From a virus, in the IMG/VR virus record IMGVR_UViG_3300044638_006750, positions 1-64,000 of that record: DNA of 64,000 bases; one strand, 5' to 3'. The notes beneath the pieces were generated by a model, which saw only the letters and a program-made list of their open reading frames with translations, did not search any database and was not told the origin of the DNA. This document shows, piece after piece, positions 22,463 to 28,976 of the stretch. Numbering within the stretch: position 1 is the first letter of the stretch; every line of letters starts with the position of its first letter. The translations under genes were made by a program, and so were the position numbers.

Positions 22463-22549
22463 CGGAATCTGAGGGATTCGAACCCCCGGAGGATTTTAAC
22501 CCTCGGCGGTTTAGTAAACCGCTGCCTTAAACCACTCGGCCAAGATTCC
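22463..22549 (-). tRNA. tRNA-Ser (anticodon ACT)
   Basis: 87 nt class II tRNA with a long variable arm and discriminator G. Anticodon stem GCGGT/ACCGC, loop TTACTAA, so the anticodon is ACT rather than the usual GCT. Confidence 0.85.
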
Positions 22550-22551
22550 AA

Positions 22552-22623
22552 CTGGCGAGACAGGATTCGAACCTGTAACCTAGCGGTTAACAGCCGCTTG
22601 CACTACCGTTGTGCTACTCGCCA
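22552..22623 (-). tRNA. tRNA-Asn (anticodon GTT)
   Basis: 72 nt; anticodon stem AGCGG/CCGCT, loop CTGTTAA, T loop TTCGAAT. Three bases from tRNA-Ser. Confidence 0.93.
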
Positions 22624-22627
22624 ATAA

Positions 22628-22698
22628 TTCCGGGACTACGATTTGAACGTAGAATAAAGGATCCAAAGTCCTCTGTGATACCGTTTCACCATCCCGGA
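22628..22698 (-). tRNA. tRNA-Gln (anticodon TTG)
   Basis: 71 nt; acceptor TCCGGGA, loop CTTTGGA, T loop TTCAAAT. Confidence 0.93.
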
Positions 22699-22699
22699 G

Positions 22700-22771
22700 A
22701 GCCGACGAAAGGATTTGAACCTTCAACCTATTGATTACAAATCAATTGCACTACCGTTGTGCTACATCGGC
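22700..22771 (-). tRNA. tRNA-Thr (anticodon TGT)
   Basis: 72 nt; acceptor GCCGATG, anticodon stem ATTGA/TCAAT, loop TTTGTAA. First of the run; its promoter is not evident and may be the one inside the gene upstream (23034). Confidence 0.92.
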
Positions 22772-22775
22772 AATC

Positions 22776-22979
22776 TTAGATATCATACTCTTGTCGCCAC
22801 TCCCTGTCAATATCGTTTCTAGTACGGCGACGTTTGGAGCGACTATCGTATGTAGTGTTGACCCGATCCTCTCTGTGTCCCGTAGGCAGTTGCCATTGAG
22901 GCTTGACTTTGATTTTGATTGTGCGTCGGGGTTGTCGAGTATCGTCGTTGTTGTGGTGCATAGTCATGCCATTGTCCAT
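22776..22979 (-). CDS. Possible basic protein overlapping the next gene in another frame
   Basis: 67 aa, begins MDNGMTMHHNNDDTRQPRR with VKPQWQL and an Arg-rich middle; looks more protein-like than the C-terminus of the overlapping 109-aa frame. Forty bases below the internal promoter at 23034, but no clear ribosome-binding site. Could instead be the true C-terminus of that gene after a frameshift. Confidence 0.45.
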   Translation of the reverse strand: MDNGMTMHHNNDDTRQPRRTIKIKVKPQWQLPTGHREDRVNTTYDSRSKRRRTRNDIDREWRQEYDI

Positions 22980-23172
22980 TTTCGTGCAGATAGAAAACCT
23001 TGTCGATATTAGGATCGTAAGCCATCAAACAGTATTGTATCGGATAAACCGGCTTTGTCAAGACCTGCTTTTGAGGAAGTTTGGGTAACTTGATATCGCC
23101 TTTCTGATAGTCTTTTACACCATTATAAGCCAAACCAAAAATAGCAATCAAAACCCCGAGCCACTGGATCAT
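22843..23172 (-). CDS. Membrane-anchored hypothetical protein
   Basis: 109 aa. N-terminal helix MIQWLGVLIAIFGLAYNGV, then a soluble part ending in DKVFYLHENGQWHDY; the last 30 residues are Gln/Thr/Ser-rich and may be out of frame. AAGGGG precedes ATG 23172; the longer start overlaps the promoter. A second promoter lies inside the coding region. Confidence 0.6.
   Translation of the reverse strand: MIQWLGVLIAIFGLAYNGVKDYQKGDIKLPKLPQKQVLTKPVYPIQYCLMAYDPNIDKVFYLHENGQWHDYAPQQRRYSTTPTHNQNQSQASMATAYGTQRGSGQHYIR
23034..23061 (-). promoter_or_regulatory. Internal promoter
   Basis: TTGACA (23061-23056), 16-base spacer beginning AAGCCGG, TACAAT (23039-23034), inside the 109-aa gene. Candidate promoter for the overlapping 67-aa ORF and the tRNA run Thr-Gln-Asn-Ser. 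Confidence 0.65.
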
Positions 23173-23208
23173 TCTTTCGCCCCTTCTTGCTGTTCTTCGT
23201 GTCATCAT

Positions 23209-23238
23209 ACCATATTTATCGGCAATCGTCCAGCCAGG
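23209..23238 (-). promoter_or_regulatory. Cassette promoter, weak -35
   Basis: TGGACG, 17-base spacer ATTGCCGATAAATATGG, TATGAT. The spacer carries the family box although the -35 is degenerate. Confidence 0.6.
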
Positions 23239-23260
23239 ACTTGAGAAGATTTTTGATTTG

Positions 23261-23346
23261 CTCTAAAGTGTTGCGAGATAAGCACTTATGACGAATCCGG
23301 CCGGCCGCCCTTGCCCTAAGTGCTTTAGGGTCAAGGACTTGTGTCA
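23261..23346. repeat. Cassette-boundary repeat R3
   Basis: AAAGTGTTGCGAGATAAGCACTTATGAC, core CCGGCCGGCCGCCC, CCTAAGTGCTTTAGGGTCAAGG. Its first bases on the minus strand (TGACACAAG) supply the stop of the 54-aa gene. Confidence 0.9.
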
Positions 23347-23508
23347 AAGGTCTTGCTCAGTCCGTATGTATTCCATAATGTCATCGCAATCCGTACACAC
23401 TGGTTCTCCCATTTCAGAATAATACCAAGGTTCTACATACGCATGATTATCGCACGATGGACATTCCCACAAGTGTCTAATCTTTTTATCGTCAACTATA
23501 ACCCACAT
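23344..23508 (-). CDS. Zinc-ribbon protein (54 aa)
   Basis: MWVIVDDKKIRHLWECPSCD...PVCTDCDD: two CxxC knuckles about 20 residues apart. GGAG before the ATG. Stop codon is the first triplet of repeat R3. Similar in plan to the 42-aa gene at 27508. Confidence 0.7.
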   Translation of the reverse strand: MWVIVDDKKIRHLWECPSCDNHAYVEPWYYSEMGEPVCTDCDDIMEYIRTEQDL

Positions 23509-23510
23509 AG

Positions 23511-23744
23511 TTATTTCTCCATAGTCCAGCCAGCTTTTTGTATCACCTTCGTACTTTTATAGACTTTCGTATCGGGTAGCGCTGTAGCATAATCCTTGAA
23601 TCCTCTTTCATCTACATAGAAATATTCATCCAGTACATCGAACTGATTTGTTTCCCACAAAGCATCTACTGCCGCACCGAACGGCTTTTTACCTGTGGAA
23701 TAAATCAACTCTAAAGTGCCACACTTAATATAGTATTTAGCCAT
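23511..23744 (-). CDS. Hypothetical protein
   Basis: 77 aa, begins MAKYYIKCGTLELIYSTGKK; the phrase KCGTLE....T..KP..AA. is one I associate with small phage proteins of unknown function. Ends one codon before the zinc-ribbon gene's leader; start overlaps the upstream stop. Confidence 0.7.
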   Translation of the reverse strand: MAKYYIKCGTLELIYSTGKKPFGAAVDALWETNQFDVLDEYFYVDERGFKDYATALPDTKVYKSTKVIQKAGWTMEK

Positions 23745-24292
23745 TATATACTCTCATATCTGCAAGCGGTACAGTTACAACTATGTTCAGTCAAACAATC
23801 CCAATCAATTGCTCCCCATATTTCTTCATCAACAAAACCGAAACTTTCAACGCCAAAATCTATTGGAACAAGTATATTGCCGCTTTTGCGTTTGATCCAT
23901 CCAAAGTTAGCACGATGAGCATCTACATAAGATAATCCATGATACTTTTCTAGCGTCCATACAACAGATTGAATATTGATTGAGTTAGAACATTCACTAT
24001 CAAAACATTCTCCGTCACAATATTCTTCATCATAACATTCGGCCATAGGCTTCGCAACCTCAGTGAGATAACCCCACTCCGTCAACTCTCCCGCGTAACG
24101 TATACGTCCAACATCCCCATAAACTTTTGGAGCCATAGCCATATCGGCCAACCCACTCTGAATACGATGGGCAAAGTCAGCGTTGTCTTTATCCTGAAAA
24201 CATTTAAAACCAAGCCTCTTATTCCCAACAATCCTAAAGAAAGTATTCCTACTTCCTGCATCATCATACAATCCAACATAAGAACTAGGCAT
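23744..24292 (-). CDS. Kinase-fold-like protein
   Basis: 182 aa. YVDAHRANFGWI ... LVPIDFGVE near residues 130-150 resembles the catalytic (H.D.HxxN) and metal-binding (DFG) loops of protein-kinase/APH folds; upstream AGELTEWGYLTEVAKPM could be the hinge. Too short for a full kinase, so a degenerate or minimal form. Four CxxC-type Cys near the C-terminus (CNCTAC). ATG 24292 preferred over a TTG. Confidence 0.5.
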   Translation of the reverse strand: MPSSYVGLYDDAGSRNTFFRIVGNKRLGFKCFQDKDNADFAHRIQSGLADMAMAPKVYGDVGRIRYAGELTEWGYLTEVAKPMAECYDEEYCDGECFDSECSNSINIQSVVWTLEKYHGLSYVDAHRANFGWIKRKSGNILVPIDFGVESFGFVDEEIWGAIDWDCLTEHSCNCTACRYESI

Positions 24293-24294
24293 TA

Positions 24295-24528
24295 TCAACT
24301 CCCAAGGCTAATCACAACAGTATTATCGTACTTTCCAAACTCTACAATAATATCAAAATCATTATCGTCAAGTATAGACTGTAGCGTTTCCTGACTAATA
24401 AGAGTGTCTGTATTGGTACCAAAACTAATATCACTATTAGAAATGGCTTCCATCACACTACCATAGTCCAACTCGTTATAGTCACAAACTTCTCTAAGGT
24501 CGAGATATTCCCAAGCATAACTTTTCAT
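24295..24528 (-). CDS. Hypothetical acidic protein
   Basis: 77 aa, begins MKSYAWEYLDLREVCDYNEL, acidic, helical then beta. AAGGA before the ATG. Not recognised. Confidence 0.65.
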   Translation of the reverse strand: MKSYAWEYLDLREVCDYNELDYGSVMEAISNSDISFGTNTDTLISQETLQSILDDNDFDIIVEFGKYDNTVVISLGS

Positions 24529-24537
24529 ATTTTATCC

Positions 24538-25242
24538 TTAGTGTGCAGGAAACAATACGTTAGCCAGACCCTTGACGCACATATCGCATGATATACTATC
24601 TTTAGTTCCGGTGCAAGTGATAACCGAGCGACCGCGACGGATTTCTGGACAAACCACAAACTTAGTCGCATTGAGAACAACCAGTTTCGGCAACGCTTTC
24701 CGCCATGCGTCGGCCTTTGCCTTGTTTTTCGGACGCTTAGGTGCAACCTTCATATCGCTATCACACCATGCGAACAGTTTGAAACCTTGGGCCAGTGCTT
24801 CGCCCATGTCGTTATCATCATGCACACTAGCGTATACATTCATATACTTTTGCAGACTCACAAGCCGGGAATCGTAGATATGAGTATAGAACCACATATC
24901 GGGCAGCGTATCGCCATCGGCCAGGATACTCTCACAAGCCCATGTCACGTTGGCAACATAGTCTAGGTCAAGTTCACCATTGAGAAACCAATCGCCACGC
25001 TCATGCCACCGAATAGACTTCTCACGACGCTTTGCGTCCAGAATCATAGCACGGATTTTATTCTTCTCGGTCACGACATTAGCAAAACCAGCAGTACGAG
25101 CGTTCTTATACTGCTTCTCAGTTTGCTCTGCATAGCAACCGTTGTCAAGATAATCACAATCAGGAGGACAAGTGTCCCCAACAGGACGAGAAACAACAAC
25201 ACAACCCTTGCCCAACTTATCGTTACCATCTGCCGTTTTCAT
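24538..25242 (-). CDS. Phage Gp88-like Cys-cluster protein
   Basis: 234 aa. DTCPPDCDYLDNGCYAEQ near residue 25, IRWHERGDWF near 80, FYTHIYDSR near 120 and a C-terminal ITCTGTKDSISCDMC. This order (Cys cluster followed by Y-A, then R-x-H-x-x-G-D) matches the mycobacteriophage gp88-type family of unknown function, likely metal-binding. Promoter at 25267 and AGGAG before the ATG. Confidence 0.65.
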   Translation of the reverse strand: MKTADGNDKLGKGCVVVSRPVGDTCPPDCDYLDNGCYAEQTEKQYKNARTAGFANVVTEKNKIRAMILDAKRREKSIRWHERGDWFLNGELDLDYVANVTWACESILADGDTLPDMWFYTHIYDSRLVSLQKYMNVYASVHDDNDMGEALAQGFKLFAWCDSDMKVAPKRPKNKAKADAWRKALPKLVVLNATKFVVCPEIRRGRSVITCTGTKDSISCDMCVKGLANVLFPAH

Positions 25243-25266
25243 GGTTTTCTCCTAGCGTGTCTCTCG

Positions 25267-25295
25267 ATTCTACACTAGATTATCGGCACAGTCAA
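25267..25295 (-). promoter_or_regulatory. Cassette promoter
   Basis: TTGACT (25295-25290), 17-base spacer GTGCCGATAATCTAGTG, TAGAAT (25272-25267); preceded upstream by CTAAAGTTTTCCTC. Confidence 0.88.
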
Positions 25296-25324
25296 GAGGA
25301 AAACTTTAGAGAGAAAAAGATTTG

Positions 25325-25408
25325 TCGTAAAGTCTTATGGGGTCAGCACTTACGACGAACCCGGCCGCCCGAATTTGTTCTAAGTCTTTACCCTTAAAGA
25401 ACTTAGGA
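25325..25408. repeat. Cassette-boundary repeat R4
   Basis: CGTAAAGTCTTATGG...GCACTTACGAC, core CCCGGCCGCCCG, CTAAGTCTTTACCC...AACTTAGG. Confidence 0.88.
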
Positions 25409-25460
25409 GTACTTCACACAGTTTTAAAAACTGCTCAGTAGTTTCAGCATCGTTTTTCAT
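25380..25460 (-). CDS. Possible small peptide (26 aa)
   Basis: MKNDAETTEQFLKLCEVLLS..., starting right after tRNA-Arg and ending inside repeat R4. No ribosome-binding site; doubtful. Confidence 0.25.
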   Translation of the reverse strand: MKNDAETTEQFLKLCEVLLSSLRVKT

Positions 25461-25462
25461 AA

Positions 25463-25534
25463 TAGCCCCAAGAGGAATCGAACCTCTAATACAGGATTAG
25501 AAATCCCGTGTTATATCCGTTTAACTATGGGGCC
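25463..25534 (-). tRNA. tRNA-Arg (anticodon TCT)
   Basis: 72 nt; acceptor GGCCCCA with a G-U closing pair, loop TTTCTAA, T arm AGAGG-TTCGATT-CCTCT. Confidence 0.9.
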
Positions 25535-25542
25535 GCATTGCT

Positions 25543-25571
25543 ATTATAACATAACCCACTCAACGCCGCAA
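25543..25571 (-). promoter_or_regulatory. Promoter of tRNA-Arg
   Basis: TTGCGG (25571-25566), 17-base spacer, TATAAT (25548-25543). The -35 is part of the hairpin next to it. Confidence 0.65.
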
Positions 25572-25603
25572 GCCCCCGTGGCGTCCCACGGAGGCATTTG
25601 CGG
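25566..25603 (-). terminator. Strong GC-rich hairpin
   Basis: CCGCAA ... TTGCGG enclosing CCGTGG-GACG-CCACGG, a nearly continuous stem of about 16 bp. Plus-strand TTTTAT follows, minus-strand U-run is absent. Probably stops the structured RNA or gene upstream before the tRNA-Arg promoter. Confidence 0.55.
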
Positions 25604-25795
25604 TTTTATGGTGTTATCGGCTACCATCTCCATAAGTAATATACTCTAGAAGCCCAATAACTTCAAGGTCACCATCCTATTATTGGCTGGTTAGGCTCTT
25701 CTAGGTTGCACCTTTAAGTCTTGCAACGGACTATCATTACGCGGGAGTTATCCCGCCGCACTATGCCTAAAATCTATTTATACTGGCATAGTCCA
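25604..25795 (-). ncRNA. Highly structured non-coding stretch
   Basis: No ORF. On the minus strand: GGACTAT/ATAGTCC (closing, 25728-25794), competing CTATGCC/GGCATAG, GCGGGA-TAAC-TCCCGC, GTTGCA/TGCAAC (25705-25727) and CTAGAAG/CTTCTAG with CCAATA/TATTGG inside (25644-25703). It follows the 83-aa gene and may be its long 3' UTR or a separate RNA. The two mutually exclusive helices sharing ATAG suggest a switch. Confidence 0.45.
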
Positions 25796-25806
25796 GTTTG
25801 TTGATG

Positions 25807-26058
25807 TTAGGCGATTGCCTCCTCCTTGGCAACCTTGCCATCGTGAGCGTCACCAGCCTGTTCGGCAGTTACGCCAGTGACGCGGGCACGCCACACCTTA
25901 TAACCTTGCTCGCTAAACGCCTTGACCTCACCAGCCTTGACATTAGCGTGAATGTCGCTGGACAGCGAACCACTCAGGCACTCACGAATCGAATCAACAA
26001 CACTGTCACGATCCAGTTCGTCCGCAACAATATCAACCGCAAAAGAAAACTTCTTCAT
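25807..26058 (-). CDS. Hypothetical protein (83 aa)
   Basis: MKKFSFAVDIVADELDRDSV..., alpha-beta protein with KAFSEQGYKVWRARVTGVTA; ends in an acidic tail KVAKEEAIA. AAAGG before ATG 26058. Higher GC than the flanking genes. Confidence 0.72.
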   Translation of the reverse strand: MKKFSFAVDIVADELDRDSVVDSIRECLSGSLSSDIHANVKAGEVKAFSEQGYKVWRARVTGVTAEQAGDAHDGKVAKEEAIA

Positions 26059-26106
26059 AGTAATCAACCTTTCCAAAAGTGTTACAGTTACCAATCACAT
26101 ACTACC

Positions 26107-26135
26107 AGTATACGCTACTGATAGCCACTTGTCAA
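26107..26135 (-). promoter_or_regulatory. Cassette promoter
   Basis: TTGACA (26135-26130), 17-base spacer, TATACT (26112-26107). Confidence 0.85.
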
Positions 26136-26194
26136 GTCTGCCATGAAGGTTTCTTTCGTTGGCATCGTGGCAGCCACTTGCTTCGTGTTCCATC

Positions 26195-26223
26195 ATTCTA
26201 CAGTATATTATCGGCATTGTCAA
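26195..26223 (-). promoter_or_regulatory. Cassette promoter without a gene behind it
   Basis: TTGACA (26223-26218), 17-base spacer ATGCCGATAATATACTG, TAGAAT (26200-26195). Only about 55 bases separate it from the next promoter; they contain a GTGGC/GCCAC hairpin and no gene with a ribosome-binding site. Confidence 0.85.
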
Positions 26224-26260
26224 GGCCGAACTTGAGGAGTTACTCAAAAATTTTTTCTTT

Positions 26261-26348
26261 TGTCCTAAGTCGTTTAGCCGTAAGGACTTACGTCGAACCC
26301 GGCCCGCCTGCCTAGTCCTAAGTTCTTTAGGGACAAGGCTTTAGGTCA
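26261..26348. repeat. Cassette-boundary repeat R5
   Basis: TCCTAAGTCGTTTAGCC...GGACTTACGTC, core CCCGGCCCGCC, TCCTAAGTTCTTTAGG...GCTTTAGGTC. Its first triplet on the minus strand is the stop (TGA) of the L7/L12-like gene. Confidence 0.93.
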
Positions 26349-26720
26349 TGAAAGATAACCCTCACAACCCAAAGTGGTCAGATCACGCAGCAGTGCCTCT
26401 GCCGCTTCCGGCGTTTTCAGAGTCATCGTATTTCGATTGGTGCCACTATCACGCCACTTACCGAACTGGTCGTAGTGACCAACAATCACATCCGTCCAAT
26501 CCTTGGCTTCTTTCAGACCCCATCCGGTGTGCAGTCGGATAGCCTTGATACAGTGAATACGGTTGTTTGTACTCATACCTCCGGTGATTGTCACCATACG
26601 ACGCTGATTCACACCCAGCGCCATCTCCAAGGCACACACGATCTTCTCGTACATGTCCAGATTGCAGCCGTTGGATACAAGGTTCAGGGCCTCACGCACA
26701 CTCAAATCAATCTTGATCAT
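26346..26720 (-). CDS. Protein with ribosomal L7/L12 C-terminal-like domain
   Basis: 124 aa. HCIKAIRLHTGWGLKEAKDW followed later by LKTPEAAEALLRDLTTLGCEG reproduces the alpha-beta pattern of the L7/L12 C-terminal domain (K.I..VR..TGLGLKEAK...E.....A..L...L...G), the part that recruits translation factors. N-terminus unrelated. Could act on ribosomes or mimic L7/L12; inference. Stop codon is given by repeat R5; start overlaps the upstream stop. Confidence 0.7.
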   Translation of the reverse strand: MIKIDLSVREALNLVSNGCNLDMYEKIVCALEMALGVNQRRMVTITGGMSTNNRIHCIKAIRLHTGWGLKEAKDWTDVIVGHYDQFGKWRDSGTNRNTMTLKTPEAAEALLRDLTTLGCEGYLS

Positions 26721-27199
26721 ATTCCAAAACTTTCTGTATACTTAGGGTCTATCTCGTAAATGCCGTCAAAATTTCCGTTGCGTTCTTCTAGAACATATAC
26801 CTGTTTGCCATGAGTAATCAAGGTATCATATTCACTATTGTCCCAAATAAACTCGTTGTTGTCACTTTCTCGTCGCCAGTGCGGATCACGAAGTGGATTA
26901 TAGAACAACTTTTCCAGATTGTCAATAGGCAAAATCGGGTAAAAGTCCTTACGCAACATCACCTCATCACACCTTACCCATCCACTCACATCATGCACAC
27001 CAGCCTCAAATACCTGTTTAGCCTTATTCGGCCTATTCCACAACTTACAACCCCTCATCTCCAACTGATATTCAGCAGGATCATAATAGCAAACCTCAAC
27101 AGTCTTTCCTCCCTGCTTAACTTTAATTTGCCAGTGCATATAGTGGGATCCACCACCCAAATGAAATCTCACTTCTCCATACAAAGGTTTCTGTTTCAT
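26717..27199 (-). CDS. Hypothetical protein, apparently leaderless mRNA
   Basis: 160 aa, begins MKQKPLYGEVRFHLGGGSHY, beta-rich with many aromatic residues. The ATG lies six bases below the -10 box of the promoter at 27206, so transcription would begin at about the A of the start codon. No catalytic motif recognised. Confidence 0.7.
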   Translation of the reverse strand: MKQKPLYGEVRFHLGGGSHYMHWQIKVKQGGKTVEVCYYDPAEYQLEMRGCKLWNRPNKAKQVFEAGVHDVSGWVRCDEVMLRKDFYPILPIDNLEKLFYNPLRDPHWRRESDNNEFIWDNSEYDTLITHGKQVYVLEERNGNFDGIYEIDPKYTESFGI

Positions 27200-27205
27200 A
27201 CTTAT

Positions 27206-27234
27206 ACTATACTCTATCGTTCAGTTGTTGTCAA
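27206..27234 (-). promoter_or_regulatory. Cassette promoter at the start codon
   Basis: TTGACA (27234-27229), 17-base spacer with CGATAGAG, TATAGT (27211-27206). Confidence 0.8.
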
Positions 27235-27250
27235 TAGACCCTATACACTG

Positions 27251-27296
27251 GCTGACTACATCCACCCTATCCGAATCCGAAGGATTAGACAAGACA
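27251..27296 (-). repeat. Dispersed repeat family S, copy 3
   Basis: GCTGACTAC ... CGAATCCGAAGGATTAG ... AAGAC. The minus strand forms AATCC-TTC-GGATT. Sits 17 bases upstream of the next promoter. Confidence 0.6.
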
Positions 27297-27307
27297 GATA
27301 GATTGGG

Positions 27308-27373
27308 TTATGCCATACTCGGCTTTGCATTTAACCGTGGCTTCTTTGATATCATTCTGCCAGCGGCCCTCAT
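27308..27373 (-). CDS. Possible small basic peptide (21 aa)
   Basis: MRAAGRMISKKPRLNAKPSMA, directly below a good promoter with AAGG eleven bases upstream; the transcript would otherwise be non-coding. Confidence 0.3.
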   Translation of the reverse strand: MRAAGRMISKKPRLNAKPSMA

Positions 27374-27387
27374 CTATCGTCTGCCTT

Positions 27388-27416
27388 AGTATACATCTAT
27401 TATCGGCAAGAGTCAA
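27388..27416 (-). promoter_or_regulatory. Cassette promoter
   Basis: TTGACT (27416-27411), 17-base spacer CTTGCCGATAATAGATG, TATACT (27393-27388). Confidence 0.88.
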
Positions 27417-27433
27417 GAGAAGTCTTTAGAAAA

Positions 27434-27520
27434 TCGCAAAGTGTTGAACTATAAGCACTTACGACGATTTCGGCCCGCCGAACTTGTCCTAAGTCTTTAT
27501 GTGATCACTAGTTAGCAACA
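27434..27520. repeat. Cassette-boundary repeat R6
   Basis: CGCAAAGTGTTGAAC...GCACTTACGAC, core CGGCCCGCCG, CCTAAGTCTTTATGTG, with a diverged right end. Confidence 0.85.
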
Positions 27521-27636
27521 TACCACCAATGGCAGTTTGCACAGAAGTGCCATATAATACCATAGTCATGGTCATATTTGTATACTAGAACATCACATTT
27601 GCCACACGGACAAATATCGCTAAGTGTTTTAAGCAT
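27508..27636 (-). CDS. Zinc-ribbon protein (42 aa)
   Basis: MLKTLSDICPCGKCDVLVYK...FCANCHWW: CPCGKC and CANC knuckles. Ends inside repeat R6 and overlaps the 70-aa gene upstream by eight bases. Confidence 0.65.
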   Translation of the reverse strand: MLKTLSDICPCGKCDVLVYKYDHDYGIIWHFCANCHWWYVAN

Positions 27637-27841
27637 TGTCTCGCACCAATTCTATATACTTGTTCACAAGTTCAGGAGCTGATATCTCATGCAGCCCAAT
27701 CAATTCTTTAACCTTGTTTCTCTGAGCATTACTCATTGCACTCATACGAGAGTTAAGAAAATTCAGAACATAGATAATGGCTTGCTCACGATTCATATCA
27801 CAAGCTTCCACAGTATTTAAGTCTCTAAAGTTTTTAGCCAT
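27629..27841 (-). CDS. Hypothetical helical protein
   Basis: 70 aa, all helical (REQAIIYVLNFLNSRMSAMS). Eight-base overlaps at both ends. Not recognised. Confidence 0.68.
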   Translation of the reverse strand: MAKNFRDLNTVEACDMNREQAIIYVLNFLNSRMSAMSNAQRNKVKELIGLHEISAPELVNKYIELVRDNA

Positions 27842-28091
27842 TAGGATAATCCTCTGGGTAGTCTTTTGCAGGCTTAATCGGTCTGCTCATCACACCATCA
27901 TCTGGCATCCACCACGGAGCATCCATTCGGTCAACCAAGCCGGGAGATTCATGACAAAAAATCAGATGTGGACTGAACGGATCATTCTCAGAATAAGAAT
28001 ACTCTCCAGCCCACACGCCAATATGCTCACCATAGTACCAGATACCCTGCCCGTGCTCTGGTTGCTTCTCAAAGAAACTAATCCATTCCAT
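27834..28091 (-). CDS. DUF551-like protein
   Basis: 85 aa, begins MEWISFFEKQPEHGQGIWYY, with DAPWWMPDDG in the second half; the W-I-S....P..G/..HWMP.. plan is that of DUF551 phage proteins of unknown function. ATG overlaps the upstream TGA. Confidence 0.72.
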   Translation of the reverse strand: MEWISFFEKQPEHGQGIWYYGEHIGVWAGEYSYSENDPFSPHLIFCHESPGLVDRMDAPWWMPDDGVMSRPIKPAKDYPEDYPNG

Positions 28092-28261
28092 CAGGAAGTC
28101 TCCTCAGTATTTCCATCCATCAGCTTATTAAATACATTCTCCTGCATCTTCATAAACTGTTTCTGATTGCCCCAATACTCTCCGCGTTCCATATTCTCAC
28201 ATACCAGATTATACAGATAGTTCAGTTCGGTTTTGGTCAGTTCAATCGTTGTAGTTTTCAT
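28091..28261 (-). CDS. Hypothetical helical protein (56 aa)
   Basis: MKTTTIELTKTELNYLYNLV..., helical, Met/Gln-rich. TAATG overlap upstream and TGATG overlap downstream show tight coupling in this operon. Confidence 0.7.
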   Translation of the reverse strand: MKTTTIELTKTELNYLYNLVCENMERGEYWGNQKQFMKMQENVFNKLMDGNTEETS

Positions 28262-28509
28262 TACCAATTCTCCGGCATAGGAATCTCACCAAAACTAGTA
28301 TAGCATACGACGCCATGACTGTCAATCTTCATGGTTCCCTCATTAACAAAGGGCGTCCATTCTGGCAAACCATCGTCAAATTCACCATGCGTCCACTGCC
28401 CCCATCCACCCCTATCCTTATCCCACATAAGAACCATAGGACAATCATATCCAGCAACGCAACACAGATACTCATCATCTATAATAGGATCGCCATAATG
28501 CCAATTCAT
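28261..28509 (-). CDS. Hypothetical protein
   Basis: 82 aa, Trp/Gly/Asp-rich (MWDKDRGGWGQWTHGEFDDG); related in style to the DUF551-like protein two genes below (LPEWTPFVNEG). Not otherwise recognised. Confidence 0.65.
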   Translation of the reverse strand: MNWHYGDPIIDDEYLCCVAGYDCPMVLMWDKDRGGWGQWTHGEFDDGLPEWTPFVNEGTMKIDSHGVVCYTSFGEIPMPENW

Positions 28510-28709
28510 TTTACTTTCTTCTTTTTCTTCTTCTTAGGCTTACTAGGCAACTTAGTCTCTATCTCAATCTCTTCTATTCTAACCGGTCTTAGCGTATTGT
28601 CCATAGCATCAAACCATGCTTCGGCAATCTTTCTGGTTTTACAGACCATCTGGGTTTCTTCATGGATACAACCAGCCCCATACTCACAGATAATAGCGTA
28701 ACCTTTCAT
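28506..28709 (-). CDS. Hypothetical protein with poly-lysine tail
   Basis: 67 aa, begins MKGYAIICEYGAGCIHEETQ and ends KPKKKKKKKVK, suggesting nucleic-acid contact. GGAGG before ATG 28709. Confidence 0.7.
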   Translation of the reverse strand: MKGYAIICEYGAGCIHEETQMVCKTRKIAEAWFDAMDNTLRPVRIEEIEIETKLPSKPKKKKKKKVK

Positions 28710-28930
28710 TTTCCCCTCCCAATAATCAAGCACTTCTCACCCTTATCTCCATCCATATGGCTCACAGACTCATGAGGACCATAATACCACCTATCCTTAT
28801 CGTTCACATTGAAAACAATCTCGTCAGTCTTCAATCCGACATCATTATATCCACCCTCATATCCAAGCGTAAGAACCCGCATATCGGACGGATAGTTCTT
28901 CAACTGCTCAATAAACTCTGCAATGGTCAT
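28706..28930 (-). CDS. Small phage protein, promoter-proximal
   Basis: 74 aa: MTIAEFIEQLKNYPSDMRVL followed by TLGYEGGYND; the pattern T..E....L..YP.D..V....GYEGG..D.. occurs in many phage genomes without known function. AAAGGAGAG before the ATG. Confidence 0.78.
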   Translation of the reverse strand: MTIAEFIEQLKNYPSDMRVLTLGYEGGYNDVGLKTDEIVFNVNDKDRWYYGPHESVSHMDGDKGEKCLIIGRGK

Positions 28931-28948
28931 GATCTCTCCTTTTCCAGC

Positions 28949-28976
28949 ATTCTACCATCTATTTTCTATCTGTCAA
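28949..28976 (-). promoter_or_regulatory. Cassette promoter
   Basis: TTGACA (28976-28971), 16-base spacer ending ATAGATGG, TAGAAT (28954-28949). Drives the six-gene operon down to 27508. Confidence 0.85.
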
